This document shows positions 53,861 through 63,760 of a DNA stretch of 64,000 nt, piece after piece. This DNA is from Candidatus Mediterraneibacter avicola (GTDB lineage: Bacteria; Bacillota; Clostridia; Lachnospirales; Lachnospiraceae), in NCBI GenBank assembly GCA_019115385.1, contig DXDR01000025.1:1-64000 (forward strand), read 5' to 3'. Each line of letters opens with the position of its first letter. The first letter of the stretch is position 1. A program made the position numbers and the translations under genes. The notes under the pieces were generated by a model. The model ran no database searches. It was not told where the DNA came from and worked only from the letters and a program-made list of their open reading frames with translations.

Positions 53861-55510
53861 TCAGCACAGCCCTTTTCCCTGAGCTGTTTTCCGAAGCAGG
53901 ATTACAGCCTCGTACGGCCGCAGTTCTTTCTGTAAAACGCCCTCGTAATTATGGAGCAGGATCTCACTGTCCTGCCATTTTGCCGGAAGCGTGCAGCTTG
54001 CCGTCTCTCCCGTAAAGTTTGCACACACGAGCAGCTCCGCCTCCTCATCTGTCCTGGTATAGGCAAATATCTGCTCATCTTCCGGCAGAAGAAGTTTGAA
54101 CTTTCCATCTGTAAAGACCGGATATTCTTTTCTCAGCCGGATCAGCCTGCGGTAGAACTGCCAGACCGAATTCGGATCTTTCCTCTCATCTTCTGCATTG
54201 ATCTCTACATAATTGGGATTTACGCCAAGCCATGGCGTCCCTTTTGTAAATCCTGCGTTTTTCTCCGCACTCCACTGCATGGGCGTCCGGGCATTATCTC
54301 TGCTCTTTGCATAGACCGAGGCCATGATCTCATCTTTATCGTACCCGGCTTCCAGGCGGTCATAGTACATGTTCAGCGTCTCAATATCTCTGTAGTCTTC
54401 GATGCTGTCAAACCGGACGTTGGTCATGCCCAGTTCCTCCCCCTGATAAATATAGGGAGTGCCCTGCATTCCGTGAAGAATAACGGCCAGCATTTTTGCC
54501 GACTGTACACGGTATGTTCCGCCGTCTCCCCAGCGGGAAACGATCCTTGGCAGGTCATGATTGTCCCAGAACAGACTGTTCCAGCCCTTCCCGTACAATT
54601 CATTCTGCCATTTTTCCAGGCATTTTTTTAATTTTACAAAGGGAAGGGGCGCAAGATCCCACTTTTCTTTTCCCTCCTGCTGATCCATGACCATATGCTC
54701 AAACTGAAAGACCATCGAAAATTCGCTTCCGTCTGGGTTGCTGTACTTTTTGGCGATCTCCGGTGTGGCGCCCCAGGCTTCGCCCACCGTAATGAGATTG
54801 CCTTTCTGGAAAGTTTCCCTGCTCAGCTCTCTCAAAAACTCATGGAGCCTGGGTCCGTTGTTGGTAATCCCCAGATCCGGCTCTTTTGCGATCTGGTCGA
54901 TCACATCCAGGCGGAAACCGCCTACGCCTTTGTCCATCCACCAGAGTATCATATCGTAAATCTCTCTGCGGACTTTCGGGTTTTCCCAATTCAGATCCGG
55001 CTGTTTTACAGAAAACTGATGAAAATAATACTGTTTCAGTTCCGGCACCCACTCCCACGCGGGACCGCCGAATGTGGATTTCATATCATTCGGATAAACG
55101 CCTTCCTCACCGTCCCGCCACACATAATAATCGTGATAGGGATTATCTTTTCCCTTTGCCGCCTCCTGAAACCATCTGTGCTCGTCTGAGGTATGATTGA
55201 GCACCAGATCCATGATGATTTTTATCCCTCTTCTGTCCGCCTCGCGGATCAGTTCCTCCATATCGGCCAGAGTGCCGAACATGGGGTCAATATCCTGGTA
55301 ATCGGAGATATCATATCCGTTATCGTCCTGGGGCGAACAGTACATCGGAGAAATCCACACCGCATCAATGCCCAGGTCTTTTAAGTAGTCCAGACGGCTG
55401 ATCATCCCGCGGATATCCCCATATCCGTCTCCGTCGGAATCCTGAAAGCTCTTCGGATAAATCTGATATACGACGGCGTTTTGCCACCACTTTTTTTCGT
55501 TATTTCCCAT
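53861..55510 (-). CDS. Alpha-glucosidase (oligo-1,6-glucosidase type, GH13)
   Basis: A 549-residue cytoplasmic glycoside hydrolase of GH13 (subfamily 31-like), releasing glucose from small malto- or isomalto-oligosaccharides. It begins KKWWQNAVVYQIYPKSFQDS; the calcium/active-site region DLVLNHTSDEHRWF is near residue 100. The catalytic nucleophile is in GGFRLDVIDQIA, the acid/base glutamate in TVGEAWGAT, and the transition-state aspartate in FWDNHDLPRI. The C-terminal beta domain follows. ATG at 55510 follows AAGGAGGGAG. It is the last gene of the glucan operon; four bases separate it from the previous gene's stop. Confidence 0.94.
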   Translation of the reverse strand: MGNNEKKWWQNAVVYQIYPKSFQDSDGDGYGDIRGMISRLDYLKDLGIDAVWISPMYCSPQDDNGYDISDYQDIDPMFGTLADMEELIREADRRGIKIIMDLVLNHTSDEHRWFQEAAKGKDNPYHDYYVWRDGEEGVYPNDMKSTFGGPAWEWVPELKQYYFHQFSVKQPDLNWENPKVRREIYDMILWWMDKGVGGFRLDVIDQIAKEPDLGITNNGPRLHEFLRELSRETFQKGNLITVGEAWGATPEIAKKYSNPDGSEFSMVFQFEHMVMDQQEGKEKWDLAPLPFVKLKKCLEKWQNELYGKGWNSLFWDNHDLPRIVSRWGDGGTYRVQSAKMLAVILHGMQGTPYIYQGEELGMTNVRFDSIEDYRDIETLNMYYDRLEAGYDKDEIMASVYAKSRDNARTPMQWSAEKNAGFTKGTPWLGVNPNYVEINAEDERKDPNSVWQFYRRLIRLRKEYPVFTDGKFKLLLPEDEQIFAYTRTDEEAELLVCANFTGETASCTLPAKWQDSEILLHNYEGVLQKELRPYEAVILLRKTAQGKGLC

Positions 55511-55514
55511 AAAA

Positions 55515-57278
55515 CTACTCCCTCCTTCCAATCTTACGGATCAGGGTTCCCTTTGGCCCCAGTATATTATCCCGGTAATTTCTGGAAAACAAGACATCTC
55601 CGCCCGGCTCTGTCTCCACCTCTTCTCCCGAACAGTTGAGGACCACTTCCAGTTTCCTGTTCTGCGCATCCAGCTTGATATACTCCACGCACCGCCTGTT
55701 TTCATACTGATCAGGGAAATGAAAATGCAGGCTTCGGCAGGCTTCCTCCGTGCGCCTCATATGGATCAGTTTTTTCATCTCGCTGATCCGCTTCCTGTTT
55801 TCCTCTGAATCAATCTCGTCCCAGGGCATACAGCGTCTGCAGTCCGGGTCAAATCCGCCTTCCATGGCGATCTCCGTGCCATAGTAAATACAGGGACTTC
55901 CAGGAAGGGTAAAAAGTACGGCCAGCTGCTGGTAAAACAGATCAAGATCGTGAAAGCGGTTCATCAGGCGCTCTGTATCATGGGAGTCCAGAAGATTGAA
56001 CATGACATTATTATTCTGCTGCATATACATAGTATAACAGCGATTTACCATATATTCAAACTCTTCCTTTCCAAGAGACTCATCCAGAAAGAAATCATGG
56101 ATGCCGCTCAGAAGCGGATAGTTCATAACCGAATCGTACTCATCACCCTGAAGCCACTGGCTGGCATCGTGCCAGATTTCTCCCAGCAGATAAATGTCCG
56201 GCTTCAGCGTTTTCAGATGTTCCCGGATCCGCTTCAAAAACCGGTGGGACACTTCATTTCCCACGTCAAAGCGAATGCCGTCGATATCATATTTTTTTAC
56301 CCAGTCCTCGCAGACCTTGCAGAAATAGGATATGACTTCCTCATTATTTGTATTTAGCTTCGGCATCCCGTCTGCAAAAGCAAAAGAAAAAAATCTTCCG
56401 TCCCTTGTGTCCGCATGCCTGTTGAGATTTTCCCAGTCATGGATCATGAACCAGTCCGCATATGCCGAATCTCTGCCCTTTTCCTGCACGTCCAGCCAGG
56501 GGCCGAACTTTCTTCCGCAGTGGTTGAATACTGCGTCCACCATGATTCGGATCCCGTTCTCATGGGCCTCCCGGCAGAGGGCGCGCATAACCCGGTCGTC
56601 TCCAAAAGCAGGATCGATACGGGTGTAGTCTGTGGTGTCGTACTTATGGTTGGACTCCGCCTCCATGATCGGATTCAGATAGAGCCCGGTAACTCCCAGT
56701 TCCCTCAGGTACGGCAGCTTCTGCCGGATTCCCTCCAGATTGCCTCCATACCGTTCTTTGTTCGTCACCTTCCCGGTCTGCCAGGGCGTGATCGCCGGAT
56801 CTGTTTTTTCCGGCGTGCCGTTGCAGAACCGATCCGGGAAGATCTGATACCAGACCGTGTCATTGACCCACTCCGGCGTCCGGTTAACGTCCGCCGGATT
56901 CATCCAGGGTACGATAAAACACTGGAGCATCCGTCCCTCCAGATTGATCTGTTCTTCCGTCAGGAATCCGTCCTCCAGATAGTACCAGACCTGGTCCTCT
57001 GTGTGCAGCTCAAAATAATATTTGCACCGTTTATAAGGGGGAACAAGAGTTGTGGTCCACCAGATCTGATGGGGAAGCCGCTTTTTATAAACGATCTCCT
57101 TCCTCTTTCCCGTCCATTTTTCATTGCCGCCCAGTATGCCTGCCTCAAATGGATCGCCGTAGTGGATAAATACCTGTTTCACGTCATATCCTGTCTTGAG
57201 ATTGATAACAAGCTCGTCTTCATTCAGCGCATAGCTCATCTGCTCCGAAGTCTTATGGTATACGCCCGTAAATTCCAT
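55515..57278 (-). CDS. Neopullulanase/cyclomaltodextrinase-type GH13 enzyme
   Basis: 587 residues. The N-terminal beta-sandwich (about 1-125, CBM34-like, VFIHYGDPFEAGILGGNEKW) is typical of GH13_20 enzymes that cleave pullulan, cyclodextrins and maltodextrins. The catalytic barrel begins WVNDTVWYQIFPDRFCNGTP; active-site blocks are VDAVFNHCGR, GIRFDVGNEVSH (nucleophile), LLGEIWHDASQ (acid/base) and LLDSHDTERL. No signal peptide, so it acts on imported oligosaccharides. ATG at 57278 follows AGGAGGGA. It lies between the debranching enzyme and alpha-glucosidase genes on one transcript. Confidence 0.93.
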   Translation of the reverse strand: MEFTGVYHKTSEQMSYALNEDELVINLKTGYDVKQVFIHYGDPFEAGILGGNEKWTGKRKEIVYKKRLPHQIWWTTTLVPPYKRCKYYFELHTEDQVWYYLEDGFLTEEQINLEGRMLQCFIVPWMNPADVNRTPEWVNDTVWYQIFPDRFCNGTPEKTDPAITPWQTGKVTNKERYGGNLEGIRQKLPYLRELGVTGLYLNPIMEAESNHKYDTTDYTRIDPAFGDDRVMRALCREAHENGIRIMVDAVFNHCGRKFGPWLDVQEKGRDSAYADWFMIHDWENLNRHADTRDGRFFSFAFADGMPKLNTNNEEVISYFCKVCEDWVKKYDIDGIRFDVGNEVSHRFLKRIREHLKTLKPDIYLLGEIWHDASQWLQGDEYDSVMNYPLLSGIHDFFLDESLGKEEFEYMVNRCYTMYMQQNNNVMFNLLDSHDTERLMNRFHDLDLFYQQLAVLFTLPGSPCIYYGTEIAMEGGFDPDCRRCMPWDEIDSEENRKRISEMKKLIHMRRTEEACRSLHFHFPDQYENRRCVEYIKLDAQNRKLEVVLNCSGEEVETEPGGDVLFSRNYRDNILGPKGTLIRKIGRRE

Positions 57279-57314
57279 ACCGCATCCCTCCTGTAATATT
57301 CTGAAAATATCCCT

Positions 57315-59324
57315 TTATTGCTTTTCCAGCGCCTCATACACCCGGAGCATCTCGCCCACGCTCCATGCCTGGGCGAAACATCCTTTGGAGGACGTCGGAT
57401 TTTCCCCGTCATAGATCTCCGGGAGCTGTCCGATACAGCCTTCCCGCATGGCGCTTTCAAGCACTTCCATCTGCGCCCTTACCTCTTCTCTGGCCTTCCG
57501 GCTGAAATGATTTACTTTCAGGTACGCCAGATAGTAGGCGCCCATTGGGTACACCCACACCGTTCCCTGGTGGTAAGCCATATCCCGGTGAAACATATCT
57601 CCTTCATAAGCCGGATGGAACTGCGGGTCTTCCGGTGCCAGCGTGCGCAGCCCGTAAGGGGTGTACAGTTTCTCAAACACTGTGTCCACGACCCGCCGCT
57701 CTCTTTCCCAGTCCAGCATGGTAAACGGCATGGATACCGCCCAGATCTGGTTGCAGCGGATCTGCCTGTCCGCATCGGCGCCGGAAACCACATCCTTCAG
57801 ACAGTTCTTATCCTCCATCCAGAAACACCGGTTAAACGATACTTTTACCTGTTCTGCCTGTTCTCCGTACAGCGTGCCGTCCTTTTTACAGAGAGGGGAT
57901 AGTTCCTCCATTATCCTGAGAGCATTGTACCAGTATGCATTTACTTCCACGGGCCTGCCATGCCGGGGCGTAGGCAGTACGTCTCCGGCACGCACATCCA
58001 TCCAGGTCACCTGATCCAGATCTTTCCCCGCCGTCAAAAGTCCGTCCTCCTCCATGCGGATTCCGAACTTTGTGCCTTTCTGATATTTTTCTATGATCCG
58101 TTCCATCACCGGATAGACCTCACGCACAAAATCCCCGTCCTTTGTCCTGTCAAAATAAAGGTATACGCAGTTGATAAAAAGGAGAGCCGCGTCCACCGTA
58201 TTGTACATGGGATCATTTTTCCCTTCCGGAAAAAGATTCGGCATCAGGCCGTCCTTTTCATAGCGGGCAAATGTTCTCAGAATAGATTTTGCCTCCTCAT
58301 ACCTGGCGGTGGAAAGACAGACTCCCGGAAGAGCGATCATCGTATCTCTCCCCCAGTCTTCAAAAAACGGAAATCCTGCTAGGATGGTCTTTCCGCCGGT
58401 CGACTGTCTCTCAGCAAGAAACTGGTCTGCGCTCTTTGCAAGAAAAACGGCTGTCTCTGAGACAAATCCTGCGGCTTTTCCCAGCCTCTGCCGTCTTTCT
58501 CTCTCTTCTTCTATCACACTTTTGACAGAGGGAAGGCTGGCGTCATTCCCATCTGTCCCCCCGGGGCTGTCCTGGGAGCCGCCCATTGTATAGAGGAGTT
58601 CAAGTGTTCCGCTTTTGCCGGGCTCCACACAGAAAACAATCCGGTGTTCCGCTTTTGCCGCCCCCGTTTCCTGTCTGCCGTCACAGGCGTCATAAGCATA
58701 GTAATAGCGCTGAAGTTTCTCCGGCATATCCTCGATCCGGCCATTGGTGGCGCACACAAGAGAGAGCCCCCGGCTCTCGATCCGGGCGCAGCATCTGTAA
58801 CAGCCTCCTCCGGCGTCTGCTCCGGTGCGTCTGAATCCCTGTTCTTTCGCAAGATCTTTTCCTTTTTCTGCAAAACGGAAATAAGGGGTAACCATAAATC
58901 TGACCTGCTGCCGGGTGCGGTTGGATATTCTCCAGCGCACGGCAATGGTATTTTCTCCCTGCCGCATGGCAGCCTCTTTTACGACTTCTGTGCCTTTTAT
59001 ATGGTACCGCCAGACAGGAGTGTCTTCAAAAGAGAACTCTGACAGGAAGTGAAACCCTTCCTGCCTGCTGCCATCCGCAAACTCCTGGGCAGATAAAAGA
59101 TAGTTTTCTCCTCCTGCAGTTATCTCCTCCTCCAGCCGCTGGATCATGTTATACCTGTGGTTCGGCGCTTCCGTACACGCCATAAAGAATGCATGATCCC
59201 CCCGGGCGGCAGCCCCGGTCATAGTCAGAGAAGAAAAACCTCCCAGGCCATTCGTCATCAGATAACAGTTTTCCAGCCCTCTCTCAAATGTCTTCCAGTC
59301 CTGTTTCCCATACACCCATTTCAT
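57315..59324 (-). CDS. Glycogen debranching enzyme, amylo-alpha-1,6-glucosidase type
   Basis: 669 residues. The N-terminal domain (MKWVYGKQDWKTFERGLENC then YLMTNGLGGFSSLTMTGA) matches GDE_N beta-sandwich proteins, and the C-terminal (alpha/alpha)6 barrel carries FFEDWGRDTMIALPG near residue 360, PVEVNAYWYNAL near 480, and AQAWSVGEMLRVYEAL at the end, typical of GH133-type amylo-alpha-1,6-glucosidases. It would hydrolyse alpha-1,6 branch stubs. ATG at 59324 overlaps the pulA stop (ATGA), so the two are translationally coupled; the upstream in-frame extension lies within pulA and is not used. Confidence 0.9.
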   Translation of the reverse strand: MKWVYGKQDWKTFERGLENCYLMTNGLGGFSSLTMTGAAARGDHAFFMACTEAPNHRYNMIQRLEEEITAGGENYLLSAQEFADGSRQEGFHFLSEFSFEDTPVWRYHIKGTEVVKEAAMRQGENTIAVRWRISNRTRQQVRFMVTPYFRFAEKGKDLAKEQGFRRTGADAGGGCYRCCARIESRGLSLVCATNGRIEDMPEKLQRYYYAYDACDGRQETGAAKAEHRIVFCVEPGKSGTLELLYTMGGSQDSPGGTDGNDASLPSVKSVIEEERERRQRLGKAAGFVSETAVFLAKSADQFLAERQSTGGKTILAGFPFFEDWGRDTMIALPGVCLSTARYEEAKSILRTFARYEKDGLMPNLFPEGKNDPMYNTVDAALLFINCVYLYFDRTKDGDFVREVYPVMERIIEKYQKGTKFGIRMEEDGLLTAGKDLDQVTWMDVRAGDVLPTPRHGRPVEVNAYWYNALRIMEELSPLCKKDGTLYGEQAEQVKVSFNRCFWMEDKNCLKDVVSGADADRQIRCNQIWAVSMPFTMLDWERERRVVDTVFEKLYTPYGLRTLAPEDPQFHPAYEGDMFHRDMAYHQGTVWVYPMGAYYLAYLKVNHFSRKAREEVRAQMEVLESAMREGCIGQLPEIYDGENPTSSKGCFAQAWSVGEMLRVYEALEKQ

Positions 59325-61408
59325 ACTGCGTCCTGTTCCTCCTGCCATCTTTTTCTCCGCCGCTGTTTTTTCAGCAGTTGTTTTTCCTCCCTCTGCTCCA
59401 TATCCGTTTTTTCCTCCGAATGTATATGCACAATGCCTGCCCGGAACCCGGAGAATTGTGCTCTGTGTCCCAGGATCAGAACACTCTGGGACTCTGCCGT
59501 CACACGATTTCCTGCCGGAAACCGGTGCCGCCACATGCCGCTGTCCGAAGCATCGCATAAGATTTCCCATCCCTCGCCGGGCAGCTTATACGATATCCCG
59601 TTTTTTGTACTGTTGTATATAATCCTCAGCCGGTCCCACTCGGAGGAAAATGCTTCACTCGTGTTGTCCACTGTAAAACCTACAACTCCGTCAGATTTGT
59701 ATATATCGCTGATCCTCTCTGCAGCCCGGGAGGACTTGTCACAGAGACCGGGGAGCTGTCTGCGCAGGGCGATCAGACCTTTGTAATACTCCACAAGAGA
59801 ACGGTTTTTCCACGCCAGCGCCCAGTCCAGACGGTTCAGAGATACGGGAGCATTGAAAGAGTCTTCCATACCGTCTTTTGTCCGGCCAAACTCCTCCCCG
59901 GACAGCAGGAACAGGGTGCCCTGGCAGGTCATGTACAGAGCTGCAGCCATCCGGTTCAGGCGCATCCTTTCTTCCTCTGAAGCCGTCTCCCCCAGCTTAT
60001 CCCAAAGGGTCTGGTTATCGTGAGAAGATACATAGGTGATGATCTGAGAGGGCGCTTTTGCAGGAGCCCTTTCGCCTTTTATGCTGGATACGCCGGTTTT
60101 CCCCCAGGCAGCGGCACTTTCCGCGATATCATTCTCATAGCCTGAGGCGCCGGTTATAAATCCGGGACGTTTTATTTTCAGGGCAGAACCTTTCACTGCG
60201 TCTCTGGTCAGATCGCAGAACATTCCGATATTCTCATCCAGCAGATCGATATTGCCTCTGGGCGCCCTGGGAGCCCCGTTTTCAATGGCCGTTTCTCCTG
60301 CCGCCCAGGGTTCTCCAAAAAGGATCTTTACACCTTTGCCGTACCGCTCGTCCAGTTCCTTGCGGATCCGGTTCATCAGTTTCACATCCAGAAGTCCCAT
60401 CAGGTCAAACCGGAACCCGTCAATGTGATACTCCTCGGTCCAGTATAACACGGATTCCAGTATATACTTTGCACACATTTCTCTCTCGCTGGCCACATCA
60501 TTTCCGCATGCCGATCCGTCAGAGATCCTGCCGTCGTCGAATACCCGGTAAAAGTACCAGGGAGCGGTTCTCTGGAACCAGGAATCCAGAGAATAGGTGT
60601 GGTTGTATACCACGTCCATGATAACACGGAATCCGCAGGAATGCAGGGTCTGTATCATCTCTTTCATCTCCCGGATACGCACCTCGCCGCGGTGGGGATC
60701 TGTCGAGTATGAACCCTCCGGCACATTATAATTTACCGGATCATATCCCCAGTTAAACTGGGAATCATCTCCCGCCTCATCCACGGAGCCGTAATCATAG
60801 GCCGGCATGATCTCCACATGAGTCACTCCCAGTTCTTTGAGATATGCAAGGCCGGTGGGATGTACGCCGTCATTGTACAACGTCGTGTCTTTACAGGTAA
60901 ACGCCTTGTATTTCCCCCGATATTCTTCCGGGAAACCGCCGGATGCATCCCAGGAAAATTCTTTTACATGGAGTTCATATATGATCCGCTCTGCGCTCTC
61001 CTCCGGCGCCCGGTCATTCTCCCAGCCTTCCGGGTCAGTACGGCGCAGGTCCACAGCCATACTCCGCGTCCCGTTCACCCCGCAGGCTTTTGCATAAGGG
61101 TCGGCGGACTGTATTTTCTCTCCTTCCATCTCCAGCGTATAATCATAATAAACGCCGTGCATATCCTCCTTCGTATGCCAGCTCCACACGCCTTTTTCTT
61201 CCTTCTGCATGGGAATGCGGGCCATGGTCTTCCCGCCGTCTCCCGCAGAATACAAATTCAGGGTGACCCGCTCTGCCGCCGGACTCCACAGTTTAAAAGA
61301 AGCGCCGGCGTCCGTGCAGGCCGCCCCGAGATCTTTTCCGCAATAGATATAATTGTCTTTAAATTCCCTTTTTGAATAATAATGTTTCCATTCCAAAGCT
61401 GTCTTCAT
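59321..61408 (-). CDS. pulA: Type I pullulanase (GH13)
   Basis: 695 residues cleaving alpha-1,6 bonds in pullulan and branched dextrins. An N-terminal CBM48-like domain contains ASFKLWSPAAERVTLNLYSA near residue 36. The hallmark FNWGYDPVNYNVPEGSYSTD near residue 218 replaces the YNWGYDP motif of the family. The catalytic nucleophile is in GFRFDLMGLLD, acid/base in LFGEPWAAGE, and third aspartate in YVSSHDNQTLWDK. The C terminus is highly charged (KQLLKKQRRRKRWQEEQ). No signal peptide. ATG follows GAGAGGGACAG. It follows malG after a hairpin at 61454-61485. Confidence 0.94.
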   Translation of the reverse strand: MKTALEWKHYYSKREFKDNYIYCGKDLGAACTDAGASFKLWSPAAERVTLNLYSAGDGGKTMARIPMQKEEKGVWSWHTKEDMHGVYYDYTLEMEGEKIQSADPYAKACGVNGTRSMAVDLRRTDPEGWENDRAPEESAERIIYELHVKEFSWDASGGFPEEYRGKYKAFTCKDTTLYNDGVHPTGLAYLKELGVTHVEIMPAYDYGSVDEAGDDSQFNWGYDPVNYNVPEGSYSTDPHRGEVRIREMKEMIQTLHSCGFRVIMDVVYNHTYSLDSWFQRTAPWYFYRVFDDGRISDGSACGNDVASEREMCAKYILESVLYWTEEYHIDGFRFDLMGLLDVKLMNRIRKELDERYGKGVKILFGEPWAAGETAIENGAPRAPRGNIDLLDENIGMFCDLTRDAVKGSALKIKRPGFITGASGYENDIAESAAAWGKTGVSSIKGERAPAKAPSQIITYVSSHDNQTLWDKLGETASEEERMRLNRMAAALYMTCQGTLFLLSGEEFGRTKDGMEDSFNAPVSLNRLDWALAWKNRSLVEYYKGLIALRRQLPGLCDKSSRAAERISDIYKSDGVVGFTVDNTSEAFSSEWDRLRIIYNSTKNGISYKLPGEGWEILCDASDSGMWRHRFPAGNRVTAESQSVLILGHRAQFSGFRAGIVHIHSEEKTDMEQREEKQLLKKQRRRKRWQEEQDAV

Positions 61409-61453
61409 ATATTCTGTCCCTCTCTGTATTCATGTATAAGATCTGTTTTCGGA

Positions 61454-61485
61454 ATGCCGGACACTGGCACACCAATGCCCGGCAT
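61454..61485 (-). terminator. Intra-operon hairpin between malG and pulA
   Basis: ATGCCGG / CCGGCAT with a partly paired loop (ATTGG/CCAGT) and no strong T tract downstream. It may be a weak terminator or an RNA-stabilising hairpin that uncouples transporter and enzyme expression. Confidence 0.45.
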
Positions 61486-61489
61486 CTTT

Positions 61490-62362
61490 TTAGCCTTTTA
61501 CAGCTCCCGACAAACCATCCACATAATACCTCTGCATGTACAGGAACAATGCCGCGATCGGAATCGAGATAAGCACCGCGCCTGCGGCAAAACAGGTATA
61601 CCAGCTGTCGATATACTCTTTCTCAAGCATCTTCCAGAGGCCGATGGCTATCGTATACTGGTCGGAGTTTGCACGGCAGATCACCTTCGCAAAAATAAAG
61701 TCCAGCCAGGGAGCCATAAAGGATGTAAGCACCGTATAGATAACGATGGGTTTGCTCAGAGGAAGGGTTACCTTTGTAAAGATCTGCCATCTGGTGCATC
61801 CGTCCAGCAGCGCCGCTTCATCCACTGCCACGGGAACCGTATCAAAAAACCCCTTGGCGATCTGGAAACTCAGTCCCGCGCCGCCGGAGTAGACCAGGAT
61901 CAGCGCCAGTTTGATCAGGTTCCCCTCCGTCATACCCAGAGCTTTTAAGATAAAATATACCGCGATCATAGACATGAATCCCGGGAAAAGTCCGAGGATC
62001 ATCGCCATGTTCATGTACGGCTTGCGGAGTTTGAACTTCAGCCTCGACAGACAGTAGGATACTGCCAGCACATAAAATGTCGCAAGAATGCAGGAACATA
62101 TCGCAATAAACAGCGTGTTCATAAACATCTGCGGGAAGTTCAGTATGGTTGTGTCGGTAAACAGTTTCGTGTAGTTGTCCAGCGTAAAAGCTTTCGGGAA
62201 GAAGGTAGATACATAGGATCCTTTCTCCGCGCGGAAACTGGTCAGGATAACCCACAGGATCGGGAATACCCATATCGCAGCCAGGACAGCCAGAACCACA
62301 TGGACGATCGAGTTGTTGATAAACCGTTTTCTTTTTGCAGATTGAAATTTCTTTCCGGCCAT
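61490..62362 (-). CDS. malG: Maltodextrin ABC transporter permease MalG
   Basis: A 290-residue inner-membrane permease with six predicted helices, the first near residues 14-35 (SIVHVVLAVLAAIWVFPILW). The EAA loop that docks on the ATPase is visible as DEAALLDGCTRWQIFTKVTL near residue 190. The sequence resembles MalG/GanQ carbohydrate permeases; a tail VDGLSGAVKG ends as in MalG. ATG at 62362 follows AAGGAGG. It is directly downstream of malF. The ATPase (MsmX-type) is not in this cluster, as is common in Firmicutes that share one. Confidence 0.93.
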   Translation of the reverse strand: MAGKKFQSAKRKRFINNSIVHVVLAVLAAIWVFPILWVILTSFRAEKGSYVSTFFPKAFTLDNYTKLFTDTTILNFPQMFMNTLFIAICSCILATFYVLAVSYCLSRLKFKLRKPYMNMAMILGLFPGFMSMIAVYFILKALGMTEGNLIKLALILVYSGGAGLSFQIAKGFFDTVPVAVDEAALLDGCTRWQIFTKVTLPLSKPIVIYTVLTSFMAPWLDFIFAKVICRANSDQYTIAIGLWKMLEKEYIDSWYTCFAAGAVLISIPIAALFLYMQRYYVDGLSGAVKG

Positions 62363-62364
62363 GC

Positions 62365-63423
62365 TTAAAATCCTCCTTCTTCTTTATATGATTTTGTATT
62401 CCTGTATGTCAGCAGCGCCGCCACAGCAAGGATGATAAATGTCAGGATACCGATAACCGCTCCGATATTATAGTACTGCTTATCAATCGTCAGTTTGTAC
62501 AGCCAGGTAACGAGCAGGTCCGTCTTGCCCGCCGTAGACGACAGATCCGTGACGGGATCTCCTCCTGACAGCAGATATATGACATTGAAGTTATTGACAT
62601 TTCCCGTAAATGTAACGATCAGATACGGCGTTGTCACATACAGCATATACGGCAGGGTGATCTTCGTAAAAATCTGAAGGGAATTGGCTCCGTCCACTTT
62701 TGCAGCCTCATAGAGTTCCGCCGGGATGTTCTGGAGCACTCCGGTAAGCTGCAGCAGTGTGTATGGCACGCCCACCCAGATATTAACTACAATAACCGTA
62801 ACTCTGGCCCAGGTAGGATCCGTAAAGAACGGAAGGCTGGCATCCTGGGCGATCAGCCCCATATTTCTTAAAAGTACATTGACCGCTCCTTCAGGCTGAA
62901 GCATGGTACGCATGATCAGAAGAGAGACGAACATCGGAACCGCGCAGGAAAGCACGAAGCAGAATCTCCAGAATCCCTTAGCCCTTGTCCCTTTCCGGTT
63001 GATAAGAAGGGAAACGATCATGCCGAATATATAGTTTGAAAACGTTGCGAAGAACGCCCAGATCAGCGTCCATCCCAGCACAGACCAGAAGGTGCTTCCA
63101 AGGATACTCGTGGAATCGAAAAGCGCCCGGAAGTTGTCAAGTCCCACCCAGTCAAAAAGCATCAGATGGCTGTCAATCTTACTGTAATTGGTAAATGCCA
63201 TACAGATCATAAAAATCAGGGGCAGGATCGTAAACGCGCCGATAAAGAACATCGGAGGCGTCATAAGGAGTCTGTGCAGATTCTCATGAAGCAGGCTCTT
63301 TAAGTCTTCAATAAAATTATTTACATGCTTTCCTTCTTTTGCAAGGCACTCAGCCTTATATGCGCTCCTTAACGCGCCGCGCCATGCGCATATCATGAGG
63401 AAAGTAATAACCACGGTCGCCAC
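62365..63423 (-). CDS. malF: Maltodextrin permease MalF, main (3') part of a split gene
   Basis: 352 codons in the same frame as the upstream fragment 63484-63744, separated only by TAA at 63486-63484. It contains most of the transmembrane helices (from ATVVITFLMICAWRGALRSA on) and the EAA loop YEAAKVDGANSLQIFTKITL. The only usable start is GTG at 63423, without any ribosome site. The TAA therefore interrupts what would be one 459-residue gene (62365-63744). Reading past it gives AQQIYVYTKGDQSILILLYG, a plausible permease sequence, so a single nonsense change or a sequence error is likely. If real, maltodextrin import would be weakened or lost unless the codon is read through. Confidence 0.85.
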   Translation of the reverse strand: MATVVITFLMICAWRGALRSAYKAECLAKEGKHVNNFIEDLKSLLHENLHRLLMTPPMFFIGAFTILPLIFMICMAFTNYSKIDSHLMLFDWVGLDNFRALFDSTSILGSTFWSVLGWTLIWAFFATFSNYIFGMIVSLLINRKGTRAKGFWRFCFVLSCAVPMFVSLLIMRTMLQPEGAVNVLLRNMGLIAQDASLPFFTDPTWARVTVIVVNIWVGVPYTLLQLTGVLQNIPAELYEAAKVDGANSLQIFTKITLPYMLYVTTPYLIVTFTGNVNNFNVIYLLSGGDPVTDLSSTAGKTDLLVTWLYKLTIDKQYYNIGAVIGILTFIILAVAALLTYRNTKSYKEEGGF

Positions 63424-63483
63424 GCCGTACAGCAGGATCAGGATGGACTGATCCCCCTTCGTGTAGACATAGATCTGCTGGGC

Positions 63484-63744
63484 TTAGTCCCAGATTTCTT
63501 TCTGGGGAACGCTTCCAAGCGACGGAAGCATTGCCAGGAACCCGGCGCCGTTTACCACCATAAATACAATATATGCCACTTCCACGGCCAGATACAGAAG
63601 ACCTTTTACAATCTGTCCGTGTACCATATTCCCCAGTCCCATGAGCACCATGGAGAGCTTTGTCTCCAGTCCGCCTTCACGGATCGCTTTTGTGCATGTA
63701 TAGGGTGTCGGAAATTCATTTACTCTCTTTTTAAATATTCCCAT
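63484..63744 (-). pseudogene. 5' fragment of malF ending at an in-frame TAA
   Basis: About 86 residues from ATG at 63744 (GAGGTG upstream): MGIFKKRVNEFPTPYTCTKA then one hydrophobic segment (GLLYLAVEVAYIVFMVVNGA). It ends VPQKEIWD before TAA. It is the N terminus of the permease continued at 63423-62365 in the same frame and would not function alone. Confidence 0.8.
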
Positions 63745-63760
63745 CCTCGTCACCTCATTC

